A model generated the notes under the pieces. That model searched no databases and was not told where the DNA came from. It saw nothing but the letters and a program-made list of their open reading frames with translations. Source: Paenibacillus_S vulneris (GTDB taxonomy: Bacteria > Bacillota > Bacilli > Paenibacillales > NBRC-103111). From it: a stretch of 64,000 nt of DNA. The stretch spans positions 372,001 through 436,000 of the forward strand of contig NZ_BAABJG010000055.1 of assembly GCF_039543185.1 (NCBI RefSeq), read 5' to 3'. The stretch's first letter is position 1; every line of letters begins with the position of its first letter. Shown here piece after piece: positions 8,175-17,635 of the stretch. The position numbers and the translations under genes are program-made.

Positions 8175-9559
8175 GTAGGTCTGACTCCTTTCTTTTTAGG
8201 AAAATGAATAAATACCGAAGTCCCTACTCCCTGCTTGCTGTGCATATCCATTGTCCCTTTATGCTTCTGAATCACATGGTAGCAATAGGAAAGGCCAAGT
8301 CCAAAATTCAGCTTCTTCCCGGCTTTCGTTGTGAAAAACGGGTCAAACACCTGTTTTAACAGCTTTTTGTCCATGCCTATCCCGGTATCTTTGACTTCTA
8401 CGGTAATATTGCGTTTGGTTTCAGTCAGCCTAAGGACCAGCTTACCGCCTTGAGGCATAGCATCAATGGCATTAGAGATGACATTCGTGAACACCTCGTT
8501 CAGCTGCGCTTTATCTCCCCATAGCTTGCCTGTGCAGCGAAAATCCTTTTCGACCTCTATATGACTCATTGCAGGGTCCAGCATGCCGGCACATGCCTCG
8601 AGCATTTGATCCAATCGAAGCTCCTCCGGCTTTATGACTACATCCTGCGTTTGGCCCTGGATACGATATATCATATCATAAATGTGCTGCGAAGCGTTCA
8701 TAATGACTTCGATATCGTTAACGAGCTGTTCCGGGTCGGACTCATAAGCTTCCGATTTGATTTTCTCGCTGAACAAGCGAATTTTCCCGACATCGTTCTT
8801 GATAGCATGATTCAAGATTGCGGTCCCTGATGTAATGGCTCTTAATGTGTAATCGAGCTTCTGGTTTTGAATCGAAATTTGCAGTCCCATGAACCCGTAA
8901 CGAAAGCTTGAAATGAGGATAACCGCAAGCGTGAAGCCGATCACCCAGGCATTATAGCGCCACCATTCATATAACCCGAAAAACGTCGGTAAAATGTATA
9001 AAGTGAATAAGGCAAAGAACAAGGCGGGCGCAGCAGCCAATGTAGTCAGCATACGATGCTTCCGTAAAAAGGTATTCCGTTCCTTTACTGTCGCATGAAT
9101 CAAGATAGCAATCCCTGCCAAAATATAGGGTGTGGTCCACCAGGTTACATAATGGTAGGGTATCGGATCGATTGCGCTCGCAGGCTCAAAAGCAAAGGAC
9201 AAAAGAACGGGCACAATCAAAATCCAGGAAAAACGCTTATTGCGGACTGGCCACACGGAATAATTGGGATGGTAGACGATCGTAAACATAAGGAACGTAT
9301 AAGGCAGTCCGTAATAGCATACCAGGGAGCTGATACTCTCGGCGCGAAGCATCAGATCGGCAACGGGCTCGGTCAGCCAGCCCCTGTCGTAAAAGCTAGG
9401 AATCCAATAATCATGGATGACAGCCGATAAGCCGCCTGAACCGCCGGTAAAAGCAATACTTGCGATCCACCGGGTCGTTAACCGCCTCGGATCTGTTACG
9501 ATCAATAACAGGCCGATCGTCCATAAGCCTATAAGCACAAACAGCATTCCGTCCGACAC
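8171..9559 (-). CDS. Membrane sensor histidine kinase
   Basis: 462 aa. The N-terminal half is a multi-spanning membrane domain with about seven hydrophobic segments (for example LFVLIGLWTIGLLLIV, YTFLMFTIVY, ILAGIAILIHA). A cytoplasmic kinase core follows: H-box ILNHAIKND near residue 250, N-box NEVFTNVISNAIDAMP, G1 VKDTGIGM and G2 NFGLGLSY. The signal is unknown. The start is GTG 9559 or ATG 9547; neither is decisive. The partner regulator is downstream. Confidence 0.9.
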   Translation of the reverse strand: MSDGMLFVLIGLWTIGLLLIVTDPRRLTTRWIASIAFTGGSGGLSAVIHDYWIPSFYDRGWLTEPVADLMLRAESISSLVCYYGLPYTFLMFTIVYHPNYSVWPVRNKRFSWILIVPVLLSFAFEPASAIDPIPYHYVTWWTTPYILAGIAILIHATVKERNTFLRKHRMLTTLAAAPALFFALFTLYILPTFFGLYEWWRYNAWVIGFTLAVILISSFRYGFMGLQISIQNQKLDYTLRAITSGTAILNHAIKNDVGKIRLFSEKIKSEAYESDPEQLVNDIEVIMNASQHIYDMIYRIQGQTQDVVIKPEELRLDQMLEACAGMLDPAMSHIEVEKDFRCTGKLWGDKAQLNEVFTNVISNAIDAMPQGGKLVLRLTETKRNITVEVKDTGIGMDKKLLKQVFDPFFTTKAGKKLNFGLGLSYCYHVIQKHKGTMDMHSKQGVGTSVFIHFPKKKGVRPT

Positions 9560-9581
9560 TCCAGTATTTCAATTTGTAAGG

Positions 9582-9965
9582 CTACAGTGAGTATTCCTTT
9601 TTCAATTGCTCAAGCTCTTCCACACAGCGCTGTGCCCATTTGACGGTTTGCTGCAGCGTTTGAAGCTCGGATTGCAGAGCTCTTCTTAGAGAATCCGCAT
9701 AATCCGGAACGGTACCGCGGTAAGGCTTTATGGTATACAGCGGCATCAAAGCGATCTCCTGATACGCCAGCGCCCTCCGTTGATGAAAGAAAGCCACATC
9801 GGGGTTCATTGGATTGTGCAAGTCCCCTTGCGTCGGATGCTTTACTACAGCCAATATTTTTACAGCCGCCTTGGAGGCAGACGATATCTCAACAATTTCT
9901 CCGATGTACTCACCGGTTTTGTATTCGGCAGAAACGATACTTCCCATTTCGAGCGGTTCATTCAT
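9582..9965 (-). CDS. kapB: Kinase-associated protein KapB
   Basis: 127 aa from ATG 9965, which has AAAGGAGG at 8 nt. The sequence matches the KapB pattern: VSAEYKTGEYIGEIVEI, AVVKHPTQGDLHNPMNPDVAFFHQR and IKPYRGTVPDYADSLRRAL. In Bacillus KapB promotes KinB signalling into the sporulation phosphorelay. A C-terminal coiled coil (QSELQTLQQTVKWAQ) is present. No kinB is in the window. Confidence 0.82.
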   Translation of the reverse strand: MNEPLEMGSIVSAEYKTGEYIGEIVEISSASKAAVKILAVVKHPTQGDLHNPMNPDVAFFHQRRALAYQEIALMPLYTIKPYRGTVPDYADSLRRALQSELQTLQQTVKWAQRCVEELEQLKKEYSL

Positions 9966-10022
9966 AGTATATTCCTCCTTTAGTTCAATTGCGTTATGTA
10001 CCTTCAAACATAGGCCGAAGGG

Positions 10023-10334
10023 TTATGCAGATTCCTGGAACCACTGCAAAAGATCCGCTACACCCTGCATGCGGTATCGCTTTCGGGTTAAGCTTCTGCG
10101 TTCGATGCTTGCAATACAAGGTACGCTTTCCACCTTCCAGCTTTGGGTCAAGCCGGGACAATAGTTAGCGTTGCATTTGACCAAAGGTAAATTCGGTTCC
10201 ATGGCCAATACGACTTGAAGCATTCTTTCCGTTACTTTGCACGTACCGCACATCGGAGTATAAAAGTAAATAAAAAGACGTTCGTCTGATGCCTCTAACC
10301 GCTGCTTAATCTGCTGCTCAGACCATTCCTCCAC
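10023..10334 (-). CDS. Thioredoxin-like protein
   Basis: 103 aa from GTG 10334 (GGGGAGG 8 nt upstream). The active site is in FYTPMCGTCKVTERML, a CGTC motif in a thioredoxin fold, and the cis-proline is in VESVPCIAS. It is like the YusE/YtpP thioredoxin-like proteins of Bacillus: cytosolic, with no signal peptide. An additional Cys pair is present in KCNANYCPG. Confidence 0.8.
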   Translation of the reverse strand: MEEWSEQQIKQRLEASDERLFIYFYTPMCGTCKVTERMLQVVLAMEPNLPLVKCNANYCPGLTQSWKVESVPCIASIERRSLTRKRYRMQGVADLLQWFQESA

Positions 10335-10383
10335 CCGCGAGACCTCCCCTTCATTGATGTCAAAGATGCCTTACAGAATCCTA

Positions 10384-10911
10384 TCAGGATTTATGAAAAT
10401 GCTGCTGGTCCAGCCGTTCCATGCTTAATACGAGATGATCCATCAGGCTCGGAATGTCATCAATTTGTCTCTCATCCAGTTTACGAATAAACTGAAGAGT
10501 GAGTTCATTCCGCATCAAGCTCTGATCTTCCCCGTAGACCCAATAAACCTTCTGTTGGATAGATGGGCCCTCTCCCCAAATGGATCTCATCAGATTCTCC
10601 GCGACAGCGCAATCCTGCTGCATCTCTCGTACGGGGAAGGAGAACCTGAGCTCCAGGCTGCAGCCGGGCTGTTTTCCTTGCTCTGACAAGAGCTCCGCTG
10701 ACAAGTCCGCCAGCGATGCCTTCAATACGAAGCTGCCTTTAACGAAGCCGTGGGGACGTCGAATCGCTTCCATCCCGAAGCTTCTAGACATTGTCGACAG
10801 TTCCACACGATCGGTCCGATTCAGAATTTGAACATCTCCTGTCAAATCCATATCGTACATGGCACCTTCGAATACAACCTTCAGATTATCAAATATGGTA
10901 GGGTCGAACAT
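10384..10911 (-). CDS. Hypothetical protein, unknown family
   Basis: 175 aa from the likely start ATG 10911; ATG 10935 is also possible. It begins MFDPTIFDNLKVVFEGAMYD and has mixed alpha/beta content with no membrane segment. I do not recognise the family. It is divergent from the small 11014 gene and 49 nt upstream of the thioredoxin-like gene, possibly its operon partner. Confidence 0.6.
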   Translation of the reverse strand: MFDPTIFDNLKVVFEGAMYDMDLTGDVQILNRTDRVELSTMSRSFGMEAIRRPHGFVKGSFVLKASLADLSAELLSEQGKQPGCSLELRFSFPVREMQQDCAVAENLMRSIWGEGPSIQQKVYWVYGEDQSLMRNELTLQFIRKLDERQIDDIPSLMDHLVLSMERLDQQHFHKS

Positions 10912-11013
10912 ATTGCTCTCTAACCTCTTTGTCATGTTTTATATATTTTTCACTTGCTTCCTTCAGGACAAATCAGTACAATGATATCATCCAATTCAAG
11001 GAAGGTGTGCACC

Positions 11014-11223
11014 ATGTCGGACGTGAATCAAACTAACGAATCCGGACAAGAACCGAAAAAAGTCAGTCTGGCGGACGCTATTAAAAACAAGCTTGCCCAG
11101 AAAAAGCAAGCCCAAAACGATGGGAAAGCAGGCGCGCCTCTACGCGGCGGCAATAGCGCTGTTATGAGAAGCCAAAACAACAAGAAGCCTAACAATCAAC
11201 GCCGTCGTACCGGCGGAAGCTAA
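11014..11223 (+). CDS. Small basic, disordered protein
   Basis: 69 aa from ATG 11014, with AAGG 8 nt upstream. The first half is charged (SLADAIKNKLAQKKQAQ); the second is Gly/Asn/Arg-rich and ends QRRRTGGS, so it is probably unstructured and may bind nucleic acid. No family assigned. It is followed by a terminator. Confidence 0.6.
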   Translation: MSDVNQTNESGQEPKKVSLADAIKNKLAQKKQAQNDGKAGAPLRGGNSAVMRSQNNKKPNNQRRRTGGS

Positions 11224-11295
11224 TCCTCTTCGACAACCTGAGGGATCCGCTGTATTTGGGCGTCACGTTTTCACTTTTAAACCAGCAATATGGCT

Positions 11296-11337
11296 AAAAA
11301 AGGATGAGCATGGGTATTCCGGCTCATCCTTTTTTTA
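11296..11337. terminator. Bidirectional terminator
   Basis: AGGATGAGC (11301-11309) pairs with GCTCATCCT (11322-11330), flanked by A6 and T7, between the convergent 11014 and ABC-F genes. Confidence 0.85.
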
Positions 11338-11342
11338 CGTTC

Positions 11343-12956
11343 TTAAGCGTAAAGCTGTTCGCGCTGCTTCTTGATTTCGTCGCTCTCGAGGTATTCATCA
11401 TAGGTGATCATTTTATCAATCAAACCATTCGGTGTGATTTCAATGATCCGGTTAGCTACGGTTTGGATGAACTGATGGTCATGCGATACGAAGAGCATCG
11501 TACCATCGAAATCTACCATGGCGTTGTTCAATGCAGTGATGGATTCCAGGTCCAAGTGGTTCGTAGGTTCGTCGAGAAGCAGGACATTGGCGCCGCTCAT
11601 CATCATTTTGGACAGCATGCAGCGAACCTTCTCGCCCCCGGAGAGTACGCTGGCTTTCTTCAAAGCTTCCTCGCCGGAGAACAGCATTCTTCCCAAGAAG
11701 CCGCGGATATACGATTCGTCCTGATCCTTGGAGTATTGACGCAGCCAGTCTACCAAATTCAAATCGGAGTTAAAGTACTCAGAGTTGTCTTTTGGAAAAT
11801 ATGCTTGTGTTGTTGTAACGCCCCAAGTGTATTCGCCCGAATCAGCTTCCAGCTCACCCATCAAGATTTGGAACAGGGTGGTTTTGGCATGGCCATTAGG
11901 ACCAACCAGCGCTACCTTATCGCCTTTATTCAAGGTGAAGCTGATGTTGTTCAAAATCTTCTCGCCGTCGATCGTCTTCGATAGCTTCTCGACCGACAAC
12001 AGCTGCTTGCCCGCTTCCCGCTCAGGCTGGAACTTAATGAACGGATATTTCCGCGTCGAAGGCCTGATATCCTCCAACGTCAGCTTTTCGAGCTGCTTTT
12101 TACGGGAGGTCGCTTGCTTGGATTTGGATGCATTCGCACTAAAGCGCTGAATAAACGCTTCCAGCTCTTTGCGCTTCTCTTCTACCTTCTTGTTCGATTC
12201 GCGGGTCAGCTTCAGAGCCAATTGACTGGATTCATACCAGAAGTCATAGTTACCGACGTAAAGCTGAATTTTACCGAAGTCGATATCCGCAATATGGGTA
12301 CATACCTGATTCAAGAAGTGACGGTCATGGGATACAACGATAACTGTACCTTCATATTTAGCAAGGAAATTTTCCAGCCAGTTGATCGACTCGATATCCA
12401 AGTGGTTCGTAGGCTCGTCAAGCAGCAAAATATTCGGGGTGCCGAACAAGGCTTGCGCCAAAAGGACGCGGACCTTCTCGTTACCGCCCAAATCTTTCAT
12501 TTTCATGTCATGCAATTCCTTGGAAATACCAAGCCCGATCAGAAGCTCAGCGGCATCCGATTCCGCCTGCCAGCCGTCAAGCTCCTGAAATTCGCCTTCC
12601 AGCTCGGCGGCACGCATTCCGTCCTCTTCCGAGAAATCGGCCTTAGAGTAAAGCGCATTTTTCTCTTCCATAATCTCGAACAAGCGTGCATGACCCATAA
12701 TAACGGTCTTCAAGACTTCCATTTCGTCGTATTCGAAGTGGTTCTGCTTCAGCACAGCCATACGCTCGCCCGGAGTAATGCTTACTTCCCCTTTGTTCGG
12801 CTCCAGCTCTCCGGACAAAATTTTGAGAAATGTCGATTTGCCCGCGCCGTTGGCACCGATCAAACCGTAACAGTTACCCGGGGTAAATTTGATGTTAACA
12901 TCCTCAAACAAGGCTCTTTTACCGTATCGTAAGGTGACATTATTAACTGTAATCAT
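11343..12956 (-). CDS. ABC-F ATPase, YkpA/YbiT type
   Basis: 537 aa with two ATPase cassettes and no membrane domain. The first Walker A is GANGAGKST and the signature region is LGGNEKVRVLLAQALF. The interdomain linker is charged (KKVEEKRKELEAF). The second Walker A is GPNGHAKTT, with His-Ala in place of the usual Ser-Gly, as in YkpA/YbiT proteins, and the signature is LSGGEKVRCMLSK. Both cassettes have LLLDEPTNHLD. ABC-F proteins act on the ribosomal E site in translation. An extended -10 promoter is upstream at 13012. Confidence 0.88.
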   Translation of the reverse strand: MITVNNVTLRYGKRALFEDVNIKFTPGNCYGLIGANGAGKSTFLKILSGELEPNKGEVSITPGERMAVLKQNHFEYDEMEVLKTVIMGHARLFEIMEEKNALYSKADFSEEDGMRAAELEGEFQELDGWQAESDAAELLIGLGISKELHDMKMKDLGGNEKVRVLLAQALFGTPNILLLDEPTNHLDIESINWLENFLAKYEGTVIVVSHDRHFLNQVCTHIADIDFGKIQLYVGNYDFWYESSQLALKLTRESNKKVEEKRKELEAFIQRFSANASKSKQATSRKKQLEKLTLEDIRPSTRKYPFIKFQPEREAGKQLLSVEKLSKTIDGEKILNNISFTLNKGDKVALVGPNGHAKTTLFQILMGELEADSGEYTWGVTTTQAYFPKDNSEYFNSDLNLVDWLRQYSKDQDESYIRGFLGRMLFSGEEALKKASVLSGGEKVRCMLSKMMMSGANVLLLDEPTNHLDLESITALNNAMVDFDGTMLFVSHDHQFIQTVANRIIEITPNGLIDKMITYDEYLESDEIKKQREQLYA

Positions 12957-13011
12957 ACTTAATACCTACTCTCTTTGATTATTGCCCTTAGCCTTAAGCT
13001 TCCAATCACAG

Positions 13012-13042
13012 ATTATACCACAAAATGGCCGTTCTTTCCCAA
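13012..13042 (-). promoter_or_regulatory. Promoter of ABC-F gene
   Basis: On the minus strand TGG-TATAAT (10 box at 13012-13017) is an extended -10, with a weak TTGGGA 19 bp upstream. Confidence 0.5.
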
Positions 13043-13064
13043 TATTATTGCGAAAATACAGAAA

Positions 13065-14042
13065 TTATCGAACATAAGCTATTGCCTGCCGTCCCATCTG
13101 CTCCCATGCAGATATAAAATCGGCTTTGTCAACTTCTCCCGTCTCTCCAAGCGGGTCGTTAATATAAACCGTATCTTCATCATAGCCCGTAATCAGAACG
13201 GAATGTTCTTTATACGTAATATCGATGCCGCCGTCCTCTGTTTCCCAGGTCTCGAAGGCGTCCTCATCTAACGTGGTATACTCCATGTTGGTAACTACCC
13301 ATACCGGTGACCCTGCCTCCAGCAGCCTTAATACATCATCGAAGCTGCTGCCTGTAGCATCTACCGCCCGGCCGGGCAAATATTGCTTTGCAAGCTCCAT
13401 AATAGGACCATGGTACACTCCGTATCCCGGGTGATCGAACGAAGCGATATCGCCTACGAAGCCTTCGTTCGGATTGCCAAAATGAATTTCGTGACCGATG
13501 ATTTCAAACGGATTCGGGTCTTTTCGGATTTCATCAGCCAGGGTCATTTTATCGACATTTACGCCCGCTGATTGTAACAGCATAGCCAAGCTCGTGACTT
13601 CGCATCCTCGATCCAGTTCGGGCATCTGATAGATTAACGGAGCTTCGGTCTGAGCAGAGGAAGCAAGAGGTTTATCGGATGACCAGAGGAGCTTGTCCTT
13701 TGATTTAAAGTATACGCCGGTATTGGATAGTCCTTTAGCCGCGTTAACGGCATCCGGATAACTGGTATATGCCAGGAGAAACCGGTCCTGTTGATACAGC
13801 CGGAAAGGGTACTGTTCCACATCCGGCTCAGGAATGCGTGTCCCTTCTGCAATACTCCCAGGCAAGCCCCTGCTTTGAAATTGAAGCTGCATCGTATGAA
13901 GAACGGCCGGCGGATCGGCAGATCCTGTCGGCTGTTGAATGGTTGGCTCATCCCTCGGTACCAAGTAACCGAAGGATATCGCCATGACCGCACATGCTGA
14001 GGCCGCCAATGTCCATACGATCCGATTCCTGCCTTTCTTCAT
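13065..14042 (-). CDS. C39-like cysteine peptidase family protein, exported or membrane-anchored
   Basis: 325 aa. An N-terminal hydrophobic segment (IVWTLAASACAVMAISF) serves as signal or anchor. The C-terminal half is a Peptidase_C39_2-type domain: catalytic Cys in LDRGCEVTSLAMLLQSAG, His in YKEHSVLITGYDEDTVYINDP with the Asp/Asn position following. Related to YvpB-type proteins of Bacillus. It lies between two ABC-F genes on the same strand; a functional link to them is not evident. Confidence 0.78.
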   Translation of the reverse strand: MKKGRNRIVWTLAASACAVMAISFGYLVPRDEPTIQQPTGSADPPAVLHTMQLQFQSRGLPGSIAEGTRIPEPDVEQYPFRLYQQDRFLLAYTSYPDAVNAAKGLSNTGVYFKSKDKLLWSSDKPLASSAQTEAPLIYQMPELDRGCEVTSLAMLLQSAGVNVDKMTLADEIRKDPNPFEIIGHEIHFGNPNEGFVGDIASFDHPGYGVYHGPIMELAKQYLPGRAVDATGSSFDDVLRLLEAGSPVWVVTNMEYTTLDEDAFETWETEDGGIDITYKEHSVLITGYDEDTVYINDPLGETGEVDKADFISAWEQMGRQAIAYVR

Positions 14043-14060
14043 CGCTCTGCACTCCCTTCT

Positions 14061-15989
14061 TTATTTGTTCGAAGCGATTTGTTCCACCAGCTCCGATAGC
14101 TCTGTCCAACGATCCATAGCCTGCTCCAGCTGTTCATTCAGCTGCTGCTCCTCGGAGTAGAGCTCCTGAACCTTGCCATAATCGCTTCCCGCCAGATGAA
14201 TCTCTTTTTTAACGGCTTCCAGCCTCTCCTCCAGCGCTGCAATTTTCCCTTCAATTTCATCCCATTCCTTTTGCTCCTTGAAGGACAGCTTGCGGGGCCT
14301 TTGTGATTCTCTTTTATCCCCTGCGCCTGCAGCAGCTGTGACCGTATTAGCCGGCTTCTGGTTTTTGCGGTCGTTCGCTTCCGCCTGCTCCTCTTGCCGC
14401 ACTGCTTCCATGTATTCGGTATAATTGCCGTAAAAATGGCGAATTTGTCCGCCGCCTTCAAACGCAAACAAATGATCCGCGGTCCGATCAAGAAAATATC
14501 TATCGTGAGAAACCGTGATAACGGCGCCAGGGAAGTCTTCCAAATACTCTTCCAATATCGTCAACGTTTGAATATCCAAATCGTTGGTCGGCTCATCGAG
14601 CAGCAGCACGTTTGGCTCCCCCATCAGGGTGCGGAGCAAATACAGCCTGCGTTTCTCGCCGCCAGACAGCTTGCCAATAGGCGTCCATTGTAAAGAGGAT
14701 GAAAACAGGAATCTCTCAAGCATTTGAGATGCTGTTATGGATTCTCCGTTAGCCAGCCGGATCACCTCAGCCGCTTCCTTGATATATTCAATGACACGCT
14801 GCTTGGGATCCATTTCAACATTTTCTTGCGTATAATAGGCCAATTTTACAGTCGTTCCTACCTCTATCGATCCCTCGTCCGGCTGCAAACGCCCCGCTAG
14901 CATGTTAAGCAAAGTCGACTTTCCGCTTCCGTTAGGCCCTATAATACCGATTCGATCGTCCGGGAGAACAATATAACTGAAGTTATCGATCATTTTCCGG
15001 CCATCGAATGACTTAGCGATTCCATCAAGCTCGATGACTTTTTTTCCCAACCGGCTGGCGCCAAGCGTCATATCCAGCTTCTCCGCCGGTCCGTCCACCT
15101 TCCGGTCCCGCAATTCTATTACGCGCTCGATTCTCGCCTTTTGCTTCGTCGTCCTTGCCTTAGCCCCTCTGTGCAGCCAAGCCAGCTCGCGCCGCAGCAT
15201 ATTTTGGCGCTTATCCTCTTCCGACGCCTCGCGCTCGAGACGCTCCGCCTTTTTCTCAAGAAACGCGGCATAATTGCCCTCATAACTGTACAGCTTGCCC
15301 CGGTCCAACTCGATAATCCGATTGGTTACACGGTCAAGGAAGTACCGGTCATGCGTGACTAGCAGCAGAGCGCCCTTCCATTTGGAAAGGAATTCTTCCA
15401 GCCACTCCACCGTATCATGATCAATATGGTTCGTAGGCTCATCCAGTATTAGCAGATCTGCAGGCTGAATCAGCACCCGCGCCATCGCAACACGCTTTCG
15501 CTGTCCTCCTGACAGAACGCCGACCTTCTGTGAGAAATCGGTAATCCCAAGCTTGGTTAATACCGTTTTGGCTGTCGTGCTGGCTTCCCATGCATTCAAG
15601 GTATCCATTCGCTGCTGCACGGCGAACAGGCGCGATTGTCTCTTTTCATCATCAGGAGCCTCCTGCAAAGAGGAAAGGGCCTCTTCATAGTCCCTTAGTG
15701 CCTGCATTAACGGGCTGTCACCGTAAAACACCTGCTCCAGCACGGTGGATTCAGGGTCGAATTCCGGATTTTGCGGCAAATATTCTACCCGAAAGTGATT
15801 CGAATGGATCAGCTTGCCGGAATCCACCGGCTCCAAGCCCGCCATCGCCTTAAGCAGCGACGATTTGCCGGTTCCATTCACGCCGACAAGGCCGATTCTT
15901 TGCTTTTCATTAATTTGAAAGGAAATATCATCGAACAGCACTTTCTCGCCATAGCTTTTATTCCAATGCTCTACAGTCAATATATTCAT
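14061..15989 (-). CDS. ABC-F ATPase with C-terminal coiled coil (YfmR/Uup type)
   Basis: 642 aa. Two ATPase cassettes: Walker A GVNGTGKSS and GPNGSGKST, signatures LSGGQRKRVAMA and LSGGEKRRLYL, Walker B LLILDEPTNHID and LLLDEPTNDLD. The linker contains the tip-rich ARTTKQKARIERVIELRDR. The last about 70 residues form the Uup/YfmR-type coiled coil (EIEGKIAALEERLEAVKKEI). Members assist translation, for example on difficult peptide motifs, through the ribosomal E site. Confidence 0.88.
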   Translation of the reverse strand: MNILTVEHWNKSYGEKVLFDDISFQINEKQRIGLVGVNGTGKSSLLKAMAGLEPVDSGKLIHSNHFRVEYLPQNPEFDPESTVLEQVFYGDSPLMQALRDYEEALSSLQEAPDDEKRQSRLFAVQQRMDTLNAWEASTTAKTVLTKLGITDFSQKVGVLSGGQRKRVAMARVLIQPADLLILDEPTNHIDHDTVEWLEEFLSKWKGALLLVTHDRYFLDRVTNRIIELDRGKLYSYEGNYAAFLEKKAERLEREASEEDKRQNMLRRELAWLHRGAKARTTKQKARIERVIELRDRKVDGPAEKLDMTLGASRLGKKVIELDGIAKSFDGRKMIDNFSYIVLPDDRIGIIGPNGSGKSTLLNMLAGRLQPDEGSIEVGTTVKLAYYTQENVEMDPKQRVIEYIKEAAEVIRLANGESITASQMLERFLFSSSLQWTPIGKLSGGEKRRLYLLRTLMGEPNVLLLDEPTNDLDIQTLTILEEYLEDFPGAVITVSHDRYFLDRTADHLFAFEGGGQIRHFYGNYTEYMEAVRQEEQAEANDRKNQKPANTVTAAAGAGDKRESQRPRKLSFKEQKEWDEIEGKIAALEERLEAVKKEIHLAGSDYGKVQELYSEEQQLNEQLEQAMDRWTELSELVEQIASNK

Positions 15990-16060
15990 GACAAACAGCC
16001 CCTTTTATCTTCCGTTGGTTGCGCACACCTAAGACTCCTTCATTCCCGGGAATGCTTCTT

Positions 16061-17101
16061 CTAAGCTTCCGTCACGTACGCCGTCAACAGAGCAATCGTG
16101 TTCCATATCGCCTCGCTATGAGTCCTCTCCATGCTGTGGGAGGCGTGAACCCCGGGGCCAATCAAGGCAGCCCGGATGTTGCTGCCGCCGCGAAGCGCCG
16201 CTGAAGCGTCAGAACCATACTGCGGGTAAATGTCTACGGCATACTGCAGACCTTCCCGTTTCGCCAGGTCAATCAGTTTGGAAGTCATATTGTAGTCGTA
16301 TGGACCGGATGAATCCTTGGCACAGATCGAGACATCATGCTCGGTACAGGATAAATCGTCGCCCATAGCCCCCATATCGACGGCAAGCAGCTCATCGATC
16401 TCCGGCGGCAAGTACGCTGCGCCATGGCCCACTTCTTCATAAGTGCTGATAAAAAGCTGAAGCGGATACGCCGGAGCAAGCTGCTCTCTCTTCATTAGCT
16501 CCAGCATACCGAATAACGCGGCAACACCGGCCTTATCGTCCAGATGCCGTGATTTGATATATCCGTTATCAAGAAAACGGGGCCTCGGGTCAAACGACAC
16601 GAAATCTCCAACGCTGATGCCCAGATTCTTGACGTCCTCTTCGGATCGCACGTTTTCATCCAGGCGAATCTCCATGGAAGCTTCTTCGCGCTTGAACTCT
16701 CTTGCGTCCGGGTATACATGAACCGATGGCTTTGTGGTCAGGATCGTCCCTTCGTAAGTCGCGCCACTGCGAGTATGGACTTGGCAGTATTCATTTTCCA
16801 CCGAGCCCATCATATAGCCTCCGACCGACGTAAAACGCAGGGAGCCGTCTTTTTTAATAGAGCGGACCATGGCACCCAATGTATCTACGTGAGCGGACAA
16901 GCCGATGACCTTTCCTTCCTGACGGCCAGGTACTGTAATTATGCCTCCACCTTTGTTCGTATAGGATATCGAAAAACCGAGCTTTCCCGCTTCTTCCGCG
17001 ACAAGCTTCATGACATCTTGGCAGAATCCGCTTGGGCTAGGCGTAAGAAGCAAATGCTTCAGCAGATCAAGAACATAAGTTTGATTGATTTTGGATTTCA
17101 T
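16061..17101 (-). CDS. M42-family metallo-aminopeptidase
   Basis: 346 aa from ATG 17101, 8 nt after AAGGAG. Metal ligands typical of M42 peptidases are visible: His-Asp in GLSAHVDTLGAM, Asp in KSRHLDDKAGVAAL, the Glu pair in FISTYEEVGHGA, Asp in LLAVDMGAMG and His in GPGVHASHSMERTH. It is a cytosolic dinuclear-metal aminopeptidase probably forming a dodecamer, cutting N-terminal residues from peptides. Confidence 0.87.
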   Translation of the reverse strand: MKSKINQTYVLDLLKHLLLTPSPSGFCQDVMKLVAEEAGKLGFSISYTNKGGGIITVPGRQEGKVIGLSAHVDTLGAMVRSIKKDGSLRFTSVGGYMMGSVENEYCQVHTRSGATYEGTILTTKPSVHVYPDAREFKREEASMEIRLDENVRSEEDVKNLGISVGDFVSFDPRPRFLDNGYIKSRHLDDKAGVAALFGMLELMKREQLAPAYPLQLFISTYEEVGHGAAYLPPEIDELLAVDMGAMGDDLSCTEHDVSICAKDSSGPYDYNMTSKLIDLAKREGLQYAVDIYPQYGSDASAALRGGSNIRAALIGPGVHASHSMERTHSEAIWNTIALLTAYVTEA

Positions 17102-17204
17102 ACAGCCCATCTCCTTGGTTGGTATCAAATTTCGACCTTTATTTGCTATCGGTAAAATTTTCATGTAAGCTAACAAATGAATAAAATCAGGGAGGAATTA
17201 CCGT

Positions 17205-17537
17205 ATGTCTGAAACATTGCCACCAAAAACCTGTTCCATCGAACGTCTAGTTACAGTTGAAGACGATGTGGAGAAAGTGATCCGCGGCGAAAAAACATCG
17301 ACGCGCCGTAATGGACGCTACGCCGATCCAGGCGAAATTATGGAGCTTAAAGGCCATAAATTCGAAGTACATAAAGTATATCAGCAATCCCTCGGTGAGC
17401 TTACAGATGAAGCGGTACAAACCGAAGGCTTCAAAAATGTGGAAGAATACAAAAATTATATTTTATCCATGCACGCCGGAATGCCTTGGCTTCCTCAAAT
17501 GAAAGTCTGGGTTCATGAGTTCCGCCGGGTTCAATAA
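17205..17537 (+). CDS. ASCH-domain-like small protein
   Basis: 110 aa. The sequence VIRGEKTSTRRNGRYADPGEIMEL followed by FEVHKVYQQSLGELTDEAVQTEG has the ASCH/PUA-like pattern of an RNA- or nucleotide-binding beta barrel with the substrate-type Lys-Thr and Arg residues. GGGAGG lies upstream of ATG 17205. It is divergent from the M42 gene and followed by a terminator. Confidence 0.6.
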   Translation: MSETLPPKTCSIERLVTVEDDVEKVIRGEKTSTRRNGRYADPGEIMELKGHKFEVHKVYQQSLGELTDEAVQTEGFKNVEEYKNYILSMHAGMPWLPQMKVWVHEFRRVQ

Positions 17538-17560
17538 ACCGCTGCGGCAGCAGGAATGCA

Positions 17561-17604
17561 AAAAAACAGTGTAGACATCAATAAAATGAATGCTACACTG
17601 TTTT
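17561..17604 (+). terminator. Rho-independent terminator
   Basis: AACAGTGTAG (17565-17574) pairs with CTACACTGTT (17593-17602), followed by a T run. Confidence 0.75.
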
Positions 17605-17635
17605 ATTCACCTTTTCAAGTTTGGAGGCTCATTCT

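Noticed and set aside
11343..12956. Altered second Walker A (GPNGHAKTT) of the ABC-F protein as a defect
   Set aside because: The YkpA/YbiT branch carries this variant normally and the Lys-Thr pair is kept.
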